Assembly (NCBI GenBank): GCA_020152595.1
Contig: JAIGNY010001701.1
Location: 1,403,733 to 1,467,732 of the forward strand
Reading direction: 5' to 3'
Length of the DNA: 64,000 bases
Origin: Chiridota heheva
Taxonomy: Eukaryota; Echinodermata; Holothuroidea; Apodida; Chiridotidae
Position numbers and translations under genes: made by a program. The notes under the pieces are model-generated. The model was not told the DNA's origin. It saw nothing but the letters and a program-made list of their open reading frames with translations, and did not search any database. Shown piece by piece: positions 42,101 through 53,325 of the stretch; within the stretch, counting starts at the first letter, position 1; each line of letters begins with the position of its first letter.

Positions 42101-42999
42101 GGTTTAGACCCACCAACTGATGACATTCGTATGTTTACACACCTTCAAAGCGATGACACGCACACAACCGATGACGTCCTCGGTTGTTTTTAGTTCTAAA
42201 AATGGCTGTTTTCAAAACTATTATGACTAAAACGCTACTCTAGGTCAGTATTTTTGCATTTCAGTATATGTCACCTGTTAGATAGGATAAGTTAAAAATA
42301 CGAGTGTAACCTAATTTTCTAATACCGCTATCCCATATGTGTGTTGTATATTGATCGGTCACCAGTTTATATAGGATTACGCCCACGTCATCAGTTGTAG
42401 GGTGTACACATGTATGGGTGATTGTATTTTGAGCTTGAGCTTTTCTCTAGAAGCCTTGCTCAGATGAAATGGTTAGAGGAGGGGATATAGAGTTACATAC
42501 TTCATTCCTCAAAGGTTATTCCAGTAAAACTTGAAACTTTAAGGAATTAATTTTTCTGTTTTCGTGGGGAAAGTCAGTCCAAATATTGCCTCAGATATGT
42601 TTCCCACCTACCAGCCTCTAACCCCCAACCACCCTCACCAAGATGCCATTTATAACATAGTTTTTTTGTTATCATCATGACCGTACGATAGAAATGTAGA
42701 ATGTCGGATATAATTGTATTAGAGCACCCTATATCACAGTCATGCCTGACCCAGCTAGATATCATAATTATGTCCTCCTAACCGCCATGACCTCCGACTT
42801 GGCATGATGACAAACATCATACTTGGGCACTTAGTCAGGCAGAGATTGAAAATTTTGGATATACTGTTTAAATCAGAAATATATCTCAATCATGCCCGAA
42901 TCGTCTAGATATCAGAGTACGGGTCGGACAACTGGAACAGTATGAAAGATGCCCACTCATATGGGCCATTTAAAGTTTGGGCAGGAAAACTAGAAATCT
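42101..42999. other. Intergenic DNA, no feature recognised
   Basis: No exon, RNA gene or repeat could be supported. Confidence 0.45.
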
Positions 43000-43860
43000 T
43001 CCAGGGCTTCTTCCCCTGGACCCTTAGTACCAGAGCTACGTCCCTGAACCCAACAAGTTTGGCCGAGTTTTTCTAAATTTGAAAGGGAAATTTCCCCTCT
43101 ACTTGTTTAGAAATGGTATAAACTGATAAACACTTATCTGAGTAGATTTTAACCTTAAAATTGAAATTGTTCATCTTTTCATTAATTATGTTGTGGAAGT
43201 ATGTCTGTTTGTGTAGATTTTGGAGGAAAAAATAACAAATCCTTAGACCAAGGCTTCACCCATGAACCCTTGAACACTTTTGTCTGAATTTCTCAATTTT
43301 CAGGGGAGTAGATTCAATATGGGAATATATGTAGAATTGTCTTGTTATCATCAATTAAATTTTCAGCCATTTTGGGGCATCAAAGACAAGGAATCTTCAG
43401 AACTTCCTTGGGCTTCACCCTTACACCCCTCCTAAGCACCTTATGTCGGACTTCTTCCCCCTGGATCGTATATCCTTGCTTTGCTCCGGGACCCAACGAT
43501 TTTTCCTTTACATTTTAGAACTTTGTGTTTATTTTAAGTCATTTTGGTGCGTCAAACAGTCAAAAACAAGAAATCTTCTGTCCAAGACTTCACCCATAAA
43601 CCCCTGCAAAATTGCGCCCAAATTTGTAGGGGAAGTATATCCGCTGGCTGTTTACCCTACATAACTGCATAATGCTTATCTGAGTAAATTTTAAAATTAT
43701 CTTCTTATTGTCACTTAAATTGTTTGAGCTTTGAAAGTTTATGTTGATTTTAAGCCATTTTGGAAATCTTCAGACCAGGGCTTTGCCTATTAACCCCACA
43801 ATTTCCCCTATTTCTCTCAATTTTTAGGCGTCCACTTGGGCGAATAAACTCTAACACATT
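43000..43860. repeat. Degenerate ~160-250-bp tandem repeat, about five copies
   Basis: A GGCTTCACCCATNAACCC-like string followed by CAATTTTNAGGGGANT recurs near 43,010, 43,253, 43,411, 43,590 and 43,782, with CTTATCTGAGTANATTTTAA and AGCCATTTTGG between copies. Old and diverged. Confidence 0.65.
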
Positions 43861-44054
43861 ACCTGTTTCCCCGATTGGTATCTTTTATGTGGTATAGTGG
43901 TCCTGGTTGGAGGACATACACATGGGTGTACGATGCAGTTAGTATGTACTATAGACTACATTCCTGTTTTAGGTCATTAAATTGTTAAAAAGAACACGAT
44001 GAGTAGTAAATAATAAATCAATACAAATGGGTTGTGACATTGTGATCAATCTCA

Positions 44055-44378
44055 CCCTGGGCCGTAGTTCCCAGGGGACAGAGGTGACATGTCCCCCTCT
44101 TTTTCTAATTAAAAAAAAAAAAAAAATCAGTACATTTTGGGGAAATTTTGCCATTTGTCCCCCCTTTTTTTGGATAAGAGGCCAGCCTCCCCCGACCCCC
44201 TTCCCCCCTCCCCCCCCCACACACACTTTTCAGTCGGTTAAAAATAACGTCTATAAGATGTCCCCGATCGGATGATTCAAAACGCATGTCCCCGGTTGGG
44301 AATCAAAACAAGTATGGGTGTATGTGGAGGGGGAGGAAAGGGAGGGGGCTTCCTGTCTCACGGGAATTACGGCCCTGG
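44055..44378. mobile_element. MITE with CCAGGGCCGTAATTCCC-type ends
   Basis: Left end CCCTGGGCCGTAGTTCCC and right end GGGAATTACGGCCCTGG are inverted repeats (15 of 17). The interior is G/C-run rich with an A15-type tract and a CA-rich run and has no coding sequence. Related to the element at 34,092-34,256. No convincing target duplication. Confidence 0.72.
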
Positions 44379-44906
44379 CTTTATCATCCAAATCGGTTTT
44401 GTGAGATGAATATGTCGAACTGTCAGGCTCTTCCGTTTCTCCCAGCAGATTGACCTGTCGACTGCCTGAGCCATTTACAGGCTGCATAAGCGTACAAACC
44501 CGTTTTTCTCAACTTACTACTGCAGATGACCCACGGGCGCAACAAAAATATGTCCCCCTTCTCTAGTTTCGTCCCTCGCCCTGTTTGGATGGCATCCATG
44601 GCCCTGCCAATTGGATTTGGTCATAACTTAAGGGGAATTTAACACAATACATTCAGTTTTTGAAAAGCAGTGTTGGGGAACACTGTCCGCAGGTTGGGGG
44701 AAATTTTTGCATAATTTACTCAAAAAATGCCTTAACACTCAAAATGCTGTAAAATGATCAAATTTCAACAGCATATATTTCTTAGCTACCTGTCCATCTG
44801 TCCATGGATCTCGATTTAATTGTTCTTCTTATTCCTTGATCAGATTACGGAAGGTTGTAAAGTGCATGCATGGCAGCTAATTCTTGTAAGCTTGCGTGCG
44901 GTATAT
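44379..44906. other. Intergenic DNA
   Basis: Contains a GTAAAATGATCAAATTT...GCTACCTGTCCAT segment (44,748-44,800), a fragment of the dispersed repeat family seen at 5,330 and 45,890. Nothing else. Confidence 0.45.
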
Positions 44907-45082
44907 CGCCAGTGCACCACAACTAGTTATCAAAGGCCGTGGACATTGACTTGGTTGTCGATGTTATGTCTGTCCGTACGTCGTACCTGTGTACTCGTCC
45001 GGGTCGTATTAAGCGTTTCGTTATAGCATTGTTACTATCATAACCGAATACGCAGGCGACGACCCCGTCATTTCAATTGTGT
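44907..45082 (+). repeat. SINE body, 5'-truncated, plus strand
   Basis: Inverted relative to 14,137-14,393: CGCCAGTGCACCACAACT, GGCCGTGGACATTGACTTGG, ATAGCATTGTTACTATCATA, then GAATACGCAGGCGACGAC and CAATTGTG. The tRNA head is absent, as expected for 5' truncation by LINE machinery. Confidence 0.85.
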
Positions 45083-45264
45083 GTTCACTCGTCGTCGTGT
45101 TGTTTATGGAGATGGGGATGTATTGTAGATTATAACCTTCCCGGCTACCGTACTACGCCGGGTAAAGCCAATGCTACAGTGGGTAGGTGGGCAGCGAACC
45201 GATTCGTTTAATCCCTAAAATGGGCTTTCTGACAAAAGACACGAAAATTGAAAAGAAAGAACAA

Positions 45265-45511
45265 TTAAAGGTGGACTAAGACCCATATGTCAGGGCGTCT
45301 TTTTGGTGAATTTTCAAATATTCATTAACATATTTTATCTCCCAAAGTGATATAATTATAATGTTGATTCTGAATCTCAGAAAGCTACTTCGTATGAAAT
45401 TGGTGTTAAAGCAGTTTCGAAATTCTTGGCGACCAAAAAGCTCAGTTTTGCTGAACATTTGTGATACTCTGGAAAATTGTGTCCTCACTTGTCGGTCTAG
45501 TGTCCCTTTAA
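45265..45511. mobile_element. TTAA-bounded MITE, 247 bp
   Basis: Starts TTAAAGGTGGACTAAGACC and ends GGTCTAGTGTCCCTTTAA, inverted with about 13 of 15 matches, with TTAA at both edges. Same end family as 53,080-53,316. Confidence 0.78.
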
Positions 45512-45889
45512 CTTATTGAATACGATTACATGGGGTCACGCTGTTTTCATCAAATGTCAACGAAAAGCAAATGCGCGGGAAATTTATAATATTTGTTATT
45601 CTGGATTTGACCATGGCACTTCGGAGACGTCTTAAAGCTTGTTGCCTGTCAGGCAGGCGGCCGGGGGAAAATCAAACTCTTCAGAAACGGTAATAACACC
45701 TTTATGAATTTGTTATCATAGCACATACTCTAAGAAAGAATGATTTACCATGTTTATTCAGATGTTATATTTTTTCATCAAAGAAATTTGACAAACTATT
45801 TCAATATGATTTTAGGTTATTGACAAATCATTAAACTCTCCTGGCAGCCTGCATGGGATGGACTTCATCGCAATACCTTCCATTAGCCC
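45512..45889. other. Intergenic DNA, no feature recognised
   Basis: Nothing supportable. Confidence 0.45.
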
Positions 45890-46110
45890 CCTAATGGGGA
45901 AAAATGGAACTCTCCCCTATTTTAACTTGGTCCACAAGGTTTTGAATTTTCTAGTTGTCCTATTATTTCTGAGGTCACAAAATATTGCGCAATTTATGCT
46001 AATCAGCTGATTAGGTATATTCACGTTTTAACATGCGTGCTGTAAAATGGTCAATTTTTAACTTCTGTTGATGTGACTTATTGCTGTTTGACATAATTAC
46101 TTTTTAGTAT
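45890..46110 (+). repeat. Dispersed repeat, copy 2, left part
   Basis: TTTTCTAGTTGTCC, TGAGGTCACAAAATATTGCG, CAATTTATGCTAATCAG and GCTGTAAAATGGTCAATTTT follow the same order as at 5,330-5,620. The copy is then interrupted by the TA tract. Confidence 0.7.
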
Positions 46111-46600
<490 letters not shown>

Positions 46601-47364
46601 TGATGTGTGATGTATGACTGGGCGGGCAGCATAATTTTGCCATCAGTATTATGTAGGAATAACCCACGTTCGTATTAGAAAACAAAATACAGAGGGCGGG
46701 CACTTAAAATGATGTTTATGGATTGTTAAAGGGCATTCATATCTGAACAAATCACTTTTTGAATCATTTTGAAAATAACACTTTCATATTAATTTGTGAC
46801 ATTGACACAAAATTGTTACGTAATTCTATAAGTTGTTATGTAATTGTTATGTAATTATATAAGCTTCTTTCTTAAAGGAGACATCAAGTCTGGCTTTTTC
46901 TTCTTCTGATATTATAGAAATAATAATCATAAGTTATCAGAAGAAATTTCACATGTAAAACACAAATTAGTTTACATTTTCTAAATTATTAAAACATTAA
47001 ATCTGTCAATATAAAATTTACATGGAAGCGTTCATTTTGTCCGTACGCCCTCTAATAATGATATCATTCACCCAGTACAGATTAGAATATTAATGTATTT
47101 CTTTATAATCTATTACAAATTTTCTAAGTTGTAAGAAATATTTTTTCCTTTGCATGAGTTGATGAATTTTTATTTGTATATGATATTAATGAGTCAAGCC
47201 TTTAGAACTTCATGTCAAAGCATTTGTTGGAAAACAAAATTCAAAGAGAATCATTCTAAACAAATACATATATTCTATAGCACATAGGGCAGATTATGTC
47301 ATCATTCACAAATGGCAGATTTCAACACAAAATTAGACACAATGGCAATACTTTGTTTTTTCCA
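46601..47364. other. Intergenic DNA
   Basis: TTAAAGG strings at 46,726 and 46,875 could be single ends of TTAA-type MITEs, but no partners were found. Confidence 0.4.
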
Positions 47365-47522
47365 TCCATGCACCTCTCTCGATCCTAGCTTTCTGACTTT
47401 CAGTTCTCGTGTTTCTTTTAATCTCCTCCTGTTTTCCTATCTTCCTACCTCTAAAATGATCTAACCTCTCAGGCACAATTTGACCCTCGTTGTCGTGGTG
47501 CCGTAAAGCCCTCATCAAACAA
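47365..47522 (+). mobile_element. LINE 3'-terminal fragment
   Basis: CCATGCACCTCTCTCGATCC through CTCAGGCACAATTTGACC and GTCGTGGTGCCGTAAAGCC to CATCAAACAAG: the 3' UTR of the same LINE as at 3,287 and 30,805. Confidence 0.85.
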
Positions 47523-48984
47523 GGAGAAACTATCGTAACTTTTCTTTTGGAAAAATTTGTCTACATTTCCAAAAAAATTGAAGAAAATCTCTCAAAATGT
47601 GAAGAAATTTTCCCATTATTTCCTGAAAATAAAAAAATTGCGAGGCCTTGGGGTACAAACTTAGGGCCCATCATATCTCTAAGGGCAAAAATATATATGT
47701 ATCTATTTTTAGTTCAAGTGACCGTTTTGTTGTTGTCGATTTCTCTGCTTTTGTGGTTATGTTTTTTGTTTTTTATAAATGTTTTACTTTTTAATCGCTA
47801 AAAGAAATAATCAGGTACTGTATACATTTGGGTGCCAACTAAACCCAGTGCACCCCCCTCCCCCTCCTTTTACTATCCTTCCGGTGGCATCTTGTTCTAA
47901 AGGCTGTAGAGGTTTTCTTTTTCTTCAAAATAGCACTTAGTGAAACATTGTATTTAGTTCCAAGGGTCAATCAAACTTTGAGGATATTTTGACATATTAA
48001 AATTTTAAATATTGAATATCTTTTTTAATGTAAATATTTTTTTTTGTATTTCGTTCCTTAAATTTAAGTTTTTGAAAATATGCGATTGCCTTCTCCTAGA
48101 TGTTGGTTTGGTGGTAGACGTGGGTGATTTTTTTTTTATAAAAAACTCGACAGAATCACTCATTCAAATAATTGTGTTGCATAATAAAATTTGAAAAATA
48201 CGTTTCTAATAAGAAAATAGTCAGTATGCCCGTTCATACATCAAACCGATTTGCATATTGATTTGCACATTAACACGACAAAAAGCAAAAAGCTGTAAAA
48301 TGGTTAATTTGTAACCGAGCTTAACGGACAAAAGCTTAGAATTTAAATTATTTTCATGATTTGTACTGGATTATAAATGCCTATATGGACATATAGCAAT
48401 TTCTATTTTCTATATTTTTTTATATTTTATCACGTAATTCTAACTTAACTGGACTTCATTTTACCGGGCAGCGGCGTCGTTGCGTTTCACGCGTCTTCAC
48501 ACAGCTCAGTCACATCACTCGTATACAACAAACAAACTATATGCTAACCTACCAGTACCAGATCAGCGAATTTTTCTGACTGTAGTTTTTTGCTCACTTT
48601 CGATTTTTCTTGATATGTTCCTGAAGTAATTTATATTTTCGTACGGTATACGAAGAGTAACTTTAAGGTTAACGTCATCTGATTGTTCGTTATAGTCAGA
48701 CAAAGCCTATACCTGAGATAAAGTGATCGCTACAAATTTTAGTGTGATGTAGGTTGAAAGCCCGGGTTGAAAGCCGTTGCGTCGTACAGCAGAAACCCAC
48801 TTCGAACGTTGATCAGGATCAGATAAAAATTAAGAAAATGTCTTTTTATTCCCCGCACACATCTATTAGTGCAACCAACAGCACAGCAAGATTTCAGCAT
48901 AATTATCTTGCAAAAATTATCCTATTTATAATTACAACATGCAAACGTATGTAAGTCTAATTAAATGTAATTTACAGCAAACGA
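47523..48984. other. Intergenic DNA with a GAAATTTCC-motif patch
   Basis: 47,540-47,640 contains degenerate AATTGAAGAAAAT / GAAATTTTCC motifs shared with neighbouring elements; the remainder shows no gene or repeat. Confidence 0.45.
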
Positions 48985-49366
48985 CAGTGGTTTTGGAAAG
49001 TTTTCTTCATTTTTTGTAAAATTTCGTTCGTTTTCGTGAAATTTCTATCGTTTTCGGAATTTTCCTTCATTTTCGTGAAACTTGGATCCATCTTCGTAAA
49101 ATTTTCATATTTTTGGGATGTTTTCTTCAATTTTCAGCATTTGTTAGAAAGTTTTTCTTTAATTTTGGGGAAATTTCCTTCATTTTCGGAAGATTTCTAA
49201 TATTTTCAAGATTTTTCCTTCATTTTCCTTGCGGAAGTTTCGCCTCCCGGACCCCTTTTTTTTTTTTTAATTTTGCAAAAATTTTCTTCATGTGCTTAGT
49301 GTTTTACTTTATGAGCTTTTTAGGTCCAAAATTTCCTTTCCCCCAGTAAAATACGACCCACCACGC
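48985..49366 (-). mobile_element. Probable MITE with internal ~20-bp minisatellite
   Basis: About ten units of TTCATTTTCGTGAAATTTC type occupy 48,999-49,230, followed by GCGGAAGTTTCGCCTCCCGG. The right edge CCACCACGCCACTA resembles the CCTACGCCACTG end of the 50,054-50,630 element, and its left edge ACAGTGGTTTTGG is a weaker counterpart. The internal motif is the reverse complement of that in 50,054-50,630. Confidence 0.5.
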
Positions 49367-50053
49367 CACTACAAAAGTAAGTTTTTGTGAACAAAATATA
49401 GAGCATACCCTCTGAAAAATAGGTACCGGTGTATTTCTTTTATTGTCAAAACGTGTAACATTTTCTGCAATCCTTTCGTCTATATGGCACAGTAAAAGCA
49501 TATGAGAAGTAGGGTGCATTATAGGAACATGCATCAAATTCAATACAAATTAAATTTAAACTTTTTAATTTTAAAGATGTGAGCTCTTTGAATTACTCCC
49601 CGACTATTTTTGTAGGCCTCTACCTGCCCACAGAAAAAAACAAGTATTGATTTAAGATCTATGGACAGTGTCATATTTCAACAACATCAATCATGAGAAT
49701 AGCAACATTAACTAAAAGTAATATATTCGGTTAAAGAAGCGACAATTTTCAGGCCTTATTATGATCAATTACGCAAATTTTATAGAAATTGAGACATAGT
49801 AACAAGTGAACTTATTGTTTTCTAATCCTCCACTGACAACGTTTTGAATCTCCATTATACCCCCCTTATTCAAATTTAGCAGGAGAAAAAAGTCTTAATT
49901 TTCAGTGACTGACATTTTAGAGAGAAAGCATAACTTAAAAGAGATATTTAGTGTATATAAAGTGTTTATATATATCAAAACTTTTGCATATATTTTAATT
50001 AGCCACATTTTGGAAACTATGGGTGCTTTTGACATAATCTAAAGACAATTCTG
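49367..50053. other. Intergenic DNA, no feature recognised
   Basis: AT-rich; nothing supportable. Confidence 0.45.
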
Positions 50054-50630
50054 CAGTGGCGTAGGATAGATATTTGAAAATAACATGGATAGAGGGGAGG
50101 GGAAAATACAAGAAAGGAAATTTGTCACGAAAATTGATGAAAATTTCCCAAATAGGAACTTCAGACAAATTTCCTGAAAATAAAGGAAATTTTACCAAAA
50201 TTGAAGCACCAGAATTGATGCAAAATTTCCGAACATGAAGAAAAATGATCAAAAATGAAAGACATCTCACGTATAAGTTGATACAATTTTAACGAAAATT
50301 GGAAGCAATGATGAAATATTCCTGAAAATGAAGGAAATTTCTCGAAAATCAAGATAATTTCCTCAAACATGAAGGAGAATTTTTTCTCAAATTTAAGCAA
50401 ATTTTACAAAAATTTAGGCAAATTTCTCCAAAATGAAAAAAAGAAATTTTAGAACATTGAAGAAAATCCGAAAATTGAAAATAAATCCGAAAATGAAAAA
50501 TGAAGGAAATTTCAGGAAGAAAATGCCATGGAATTTGAATCTGATTCTCCAAAATCATTTAAAGGGAAGGAGGGGGGGGAAGGGAAGGGGGGGGGTGATT
50601 TATCCCCTGGTTCCGGTTCCTACGCCACTG
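50054..50630. mobile_element. TIR element (577 bp) containing a ~20-bp minisatellite
   Basis: CAGTGGCGTAGGA (50,054-50,066) and TCCTACGCCACTG (50,618-50,630) are perfect 13-bp inverted ends, flanked by an exact 5-bp direct repeat TTCTG. The interior is mostly degenerate AAATTTCCTGAAAATGAAGG units, with a G-rich stretch at the right. CAGTGGCG ends occur in hAT-like elements, whose duplications are usually 8 bp, so the superfamily stays open. Confidence 0.85.
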
Positions 50631-50739
50631 TTCTGTTCAATATTTAAGGAGCTTTGTGGTGAATATCTTTATCTTTATGATCTTTATCTGTCCATATATA
50701 CTTAAATAAGGTATTTGTTCTATAACACATGTAAAAATG

Positions 50740-52760
50740 TAGATCCCAACATTCTATTATTCAAAATGTACATGTGGGTCATAGGTGGGATGACATGTGG
50801 ATCATAATGTTGGGTAGCATGTGGATCATAGGTAGGGTGGCATGATAATGGATAGAGGGTTGGGTTGCGCATACGAAATATGGTAGAGTAAAACGTGGGA
50901 CAGGGTGGGATGGAATAGTGGGTGTGATGGCGAACGTCTTGGCTGTCGTATGGGAAATAGTTTTGGGGTGGCGTGTGAGACAAAGGTGGTATGGCTTATG
51001 GCGCATAGTATGGAATAGCATATGAGGCATAATGTGAGATGGATGGCACATGGTACATAGGTTAAAATGCCTTGTGAAGCCCACTGGCACGATGGTATGT
51101 TGGGCATATATGGTAGATAGAAAATATTAGATAGAGGATGGGATTGGTTAAAAGAGAAAGGGAGGGATATCATGTGGAACATGAGGTGGGTTGGCATAAG
51201 AGATGTAGGGTGGTATAAACGGGATAGTGCGCGTACCACATATGGTACATAAGTTAAAATGTCACATGGAGCATGTGGGTCGTTAGTCAGATAACATATG
51301 ACTGTGTACTGTAGCCATATGCATCGGTTGTACACAGTCAGAAGTCTTTGTGCAAATGATAACGAGGAAAACGTTTGCATTGCTCCACATACAGACATAG
51401 CGTAACCAAATACTGACGATGCACGGCTTAAAATAAGCCTTTCTGTGACGAATTTGTAGCTGTTGCCTATTGTAATTATAAGTTAAAACATTCGTCCTAC
51501 TATGTAAAAATAGCAAGAACATACTTAAAAAGACTTAAACTTAATGGGCACCTACGTTTTAAACCTCAATGGCTGTTGTAAATTTGATAAAATAAGCAAT
51601 TATTTCACTGATCCTTCTCTCAGTATTGCAAGTAGTGTGTAGCATGTAGGGCATACTGAGTGAGATATTTAACTCACTAGTGGGTAGTATGCTGCGATGG
51701 AAAATATTGAATAAAGAAGATAAAATTGAAAATACGACATAGGGTGGGATATCATATGGGACATATAGGGTGGAATGCCATATGGGACAAAGGGTGAAAT
51801 GTCACATTACACAGGGTGGAATGTCACATGGAGCAGGGTGACATGCACATGATACTGGGTTTAACGTACACGTATGCGACATAGCGTGGGTCGTCATGTG
51901 GGACATGATTTGGGATGGGACATATGGTGAAATGTCATATGGGACATAGGGTGTGTTGTCATATGGGACATAGGGTGGTTTGTCATTAGGGGCATAGGGT
52001 TAGATGGCATGCGAGACAAAGGGGGGAATGGAACATACTAGATAAAAGTGGGAATGCGTATAAGAAAAGAGTTAGATACCATGTGGGACATTGGGTGGGT
52101 TTGAATGTGGGATAGGGTGGCATGTGTATAGAGGGTACGATGACATACAAATAAAGGATGGGTTGCGTGGGAGCATAACATTGGATAGTTTAGTTGGAAT
52201 GACATATTGGGCAGAGGGTGCGATGGAATGTGAGACGTAGGGGTGGCATAGTGTTTTGAACATATGGGTGAAAGGTGTTGCATAAGGGTGAGATTGCGCA
52301 TACGAAATAGCTTGAAATATCATATAGGAATTGGTCGGCATATGGAATAAGGTGATATGCATGGGATAGTGGGTTTGACATTCACGTATGCGACATAACG
52401 TGGGATGTCATATGGGACATAGATTGGGATGGAACATATGATAAGATGACATATGTGAATTATAATGGGATGACATGTAGGACATAGAGTGGGATGGCAC
52501 GTGGAACATAGGGGACAAAGTGGGGTGACATGTGTTGTATGTTGGATATGATTGCGTACATGTATAATACAGAGGGTGAGTTGTGATATAAGTCATGGGT
52601 GAAATGGCAAATGAGATATGGATGGGAGGGTATATGAAGCATAATATTGTATGGTATATGGAACATAAGGTGAGACAGACTCAAGGGTCGGATGCCAAAT
52701 GGTACATAGGTTTTAGTGACGTATTGGGCATATATGGTGCGATGATATGGGTGACGTATT
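50740..52760. repeat. Degenerate 24-bp minisatellite in two blocks
   Basis: Units such as CATATGGGACATAGGGTGGG plus four bases fill about 50,750-51,270 and 51,630-52,760, separated by ~360 bp of unrelated sequence. Strong divergence between units indicates an old array. Open frames on the minus strand (HPT/MSHP-rich) follow from the repeat. Confidence 0.85.
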
Positions 52761-53079
52761 GTGGCAACGTCGATGGTGGGGGAGAAGGGGGAGGGGAGGG
52801 GTGGCAACGACCCAGACAGAATTTGCTGCACAACTCCAAGGAAGTATAATTTCATATTGTTGCCTTGTAAGGAGTTTGAAAAACGCTGTCAAATTGTCAA
52901 TGTTTAAACAATTTTAATGAAAGATTTTGTCACCCTTCATCAAAATACAAATTTGTGAAGTATTTGTGGAATTTTCTTTTGTAAACCTTTTTTTAATGGG
53001 GGGTATTTCAATATATATCCACAATACCAACAATCAAGTTTGAGCAAGATTAGTCTTTCCCATCATTTTCGCGACATAT
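52761..53079. other. Intergenic DNA
   Basis: G-rich patch at 52,775-52,803, otherwise plain sequence. Confidence 0.45.
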
Positions 53080-53316
53080 TTAAAGGGGCACTAGACCAAA
53101 AAGTGTGGACGTATTTTGATGCCCCCCCCCCCACTCAATGGCTTATCTAGTACGCAACGGAATAGCAATTTTCTGATTAAAATGAATATTCAAGTAAACA
53201 TAGCCCTCACGTCTGTGGGCTATTGAGGCATGAAGTTTATCGATCTATTGTGGAGAATATATCTGTGAAATTTGCATAAACGAGCGCGCCCACTTTTCGG
53301 TTTACTGTTCCCTTAA
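53080..53316. mobile_element. TTAA-bounded MITE abutting the GC satellite
   Basis: Starts TTAAAGGGGCACTAGACC and ends CGGTTTACTGTTCCCTTAA, inverted with a one-base gap, TTAA at both edges. Same family as 45,265-45,511. The GC-rich array starts about 10 bp after it. Confidence 0.72.
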
Positions 53317-53325
53317 TTAAGTAGT

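Noticed and set aside
50720..52855. Pro/His/Ser-rich minus-strand open frames at 50.7-52.9 kb
   Set aside because: Translations of the degenerate 24-bp minisatellite.
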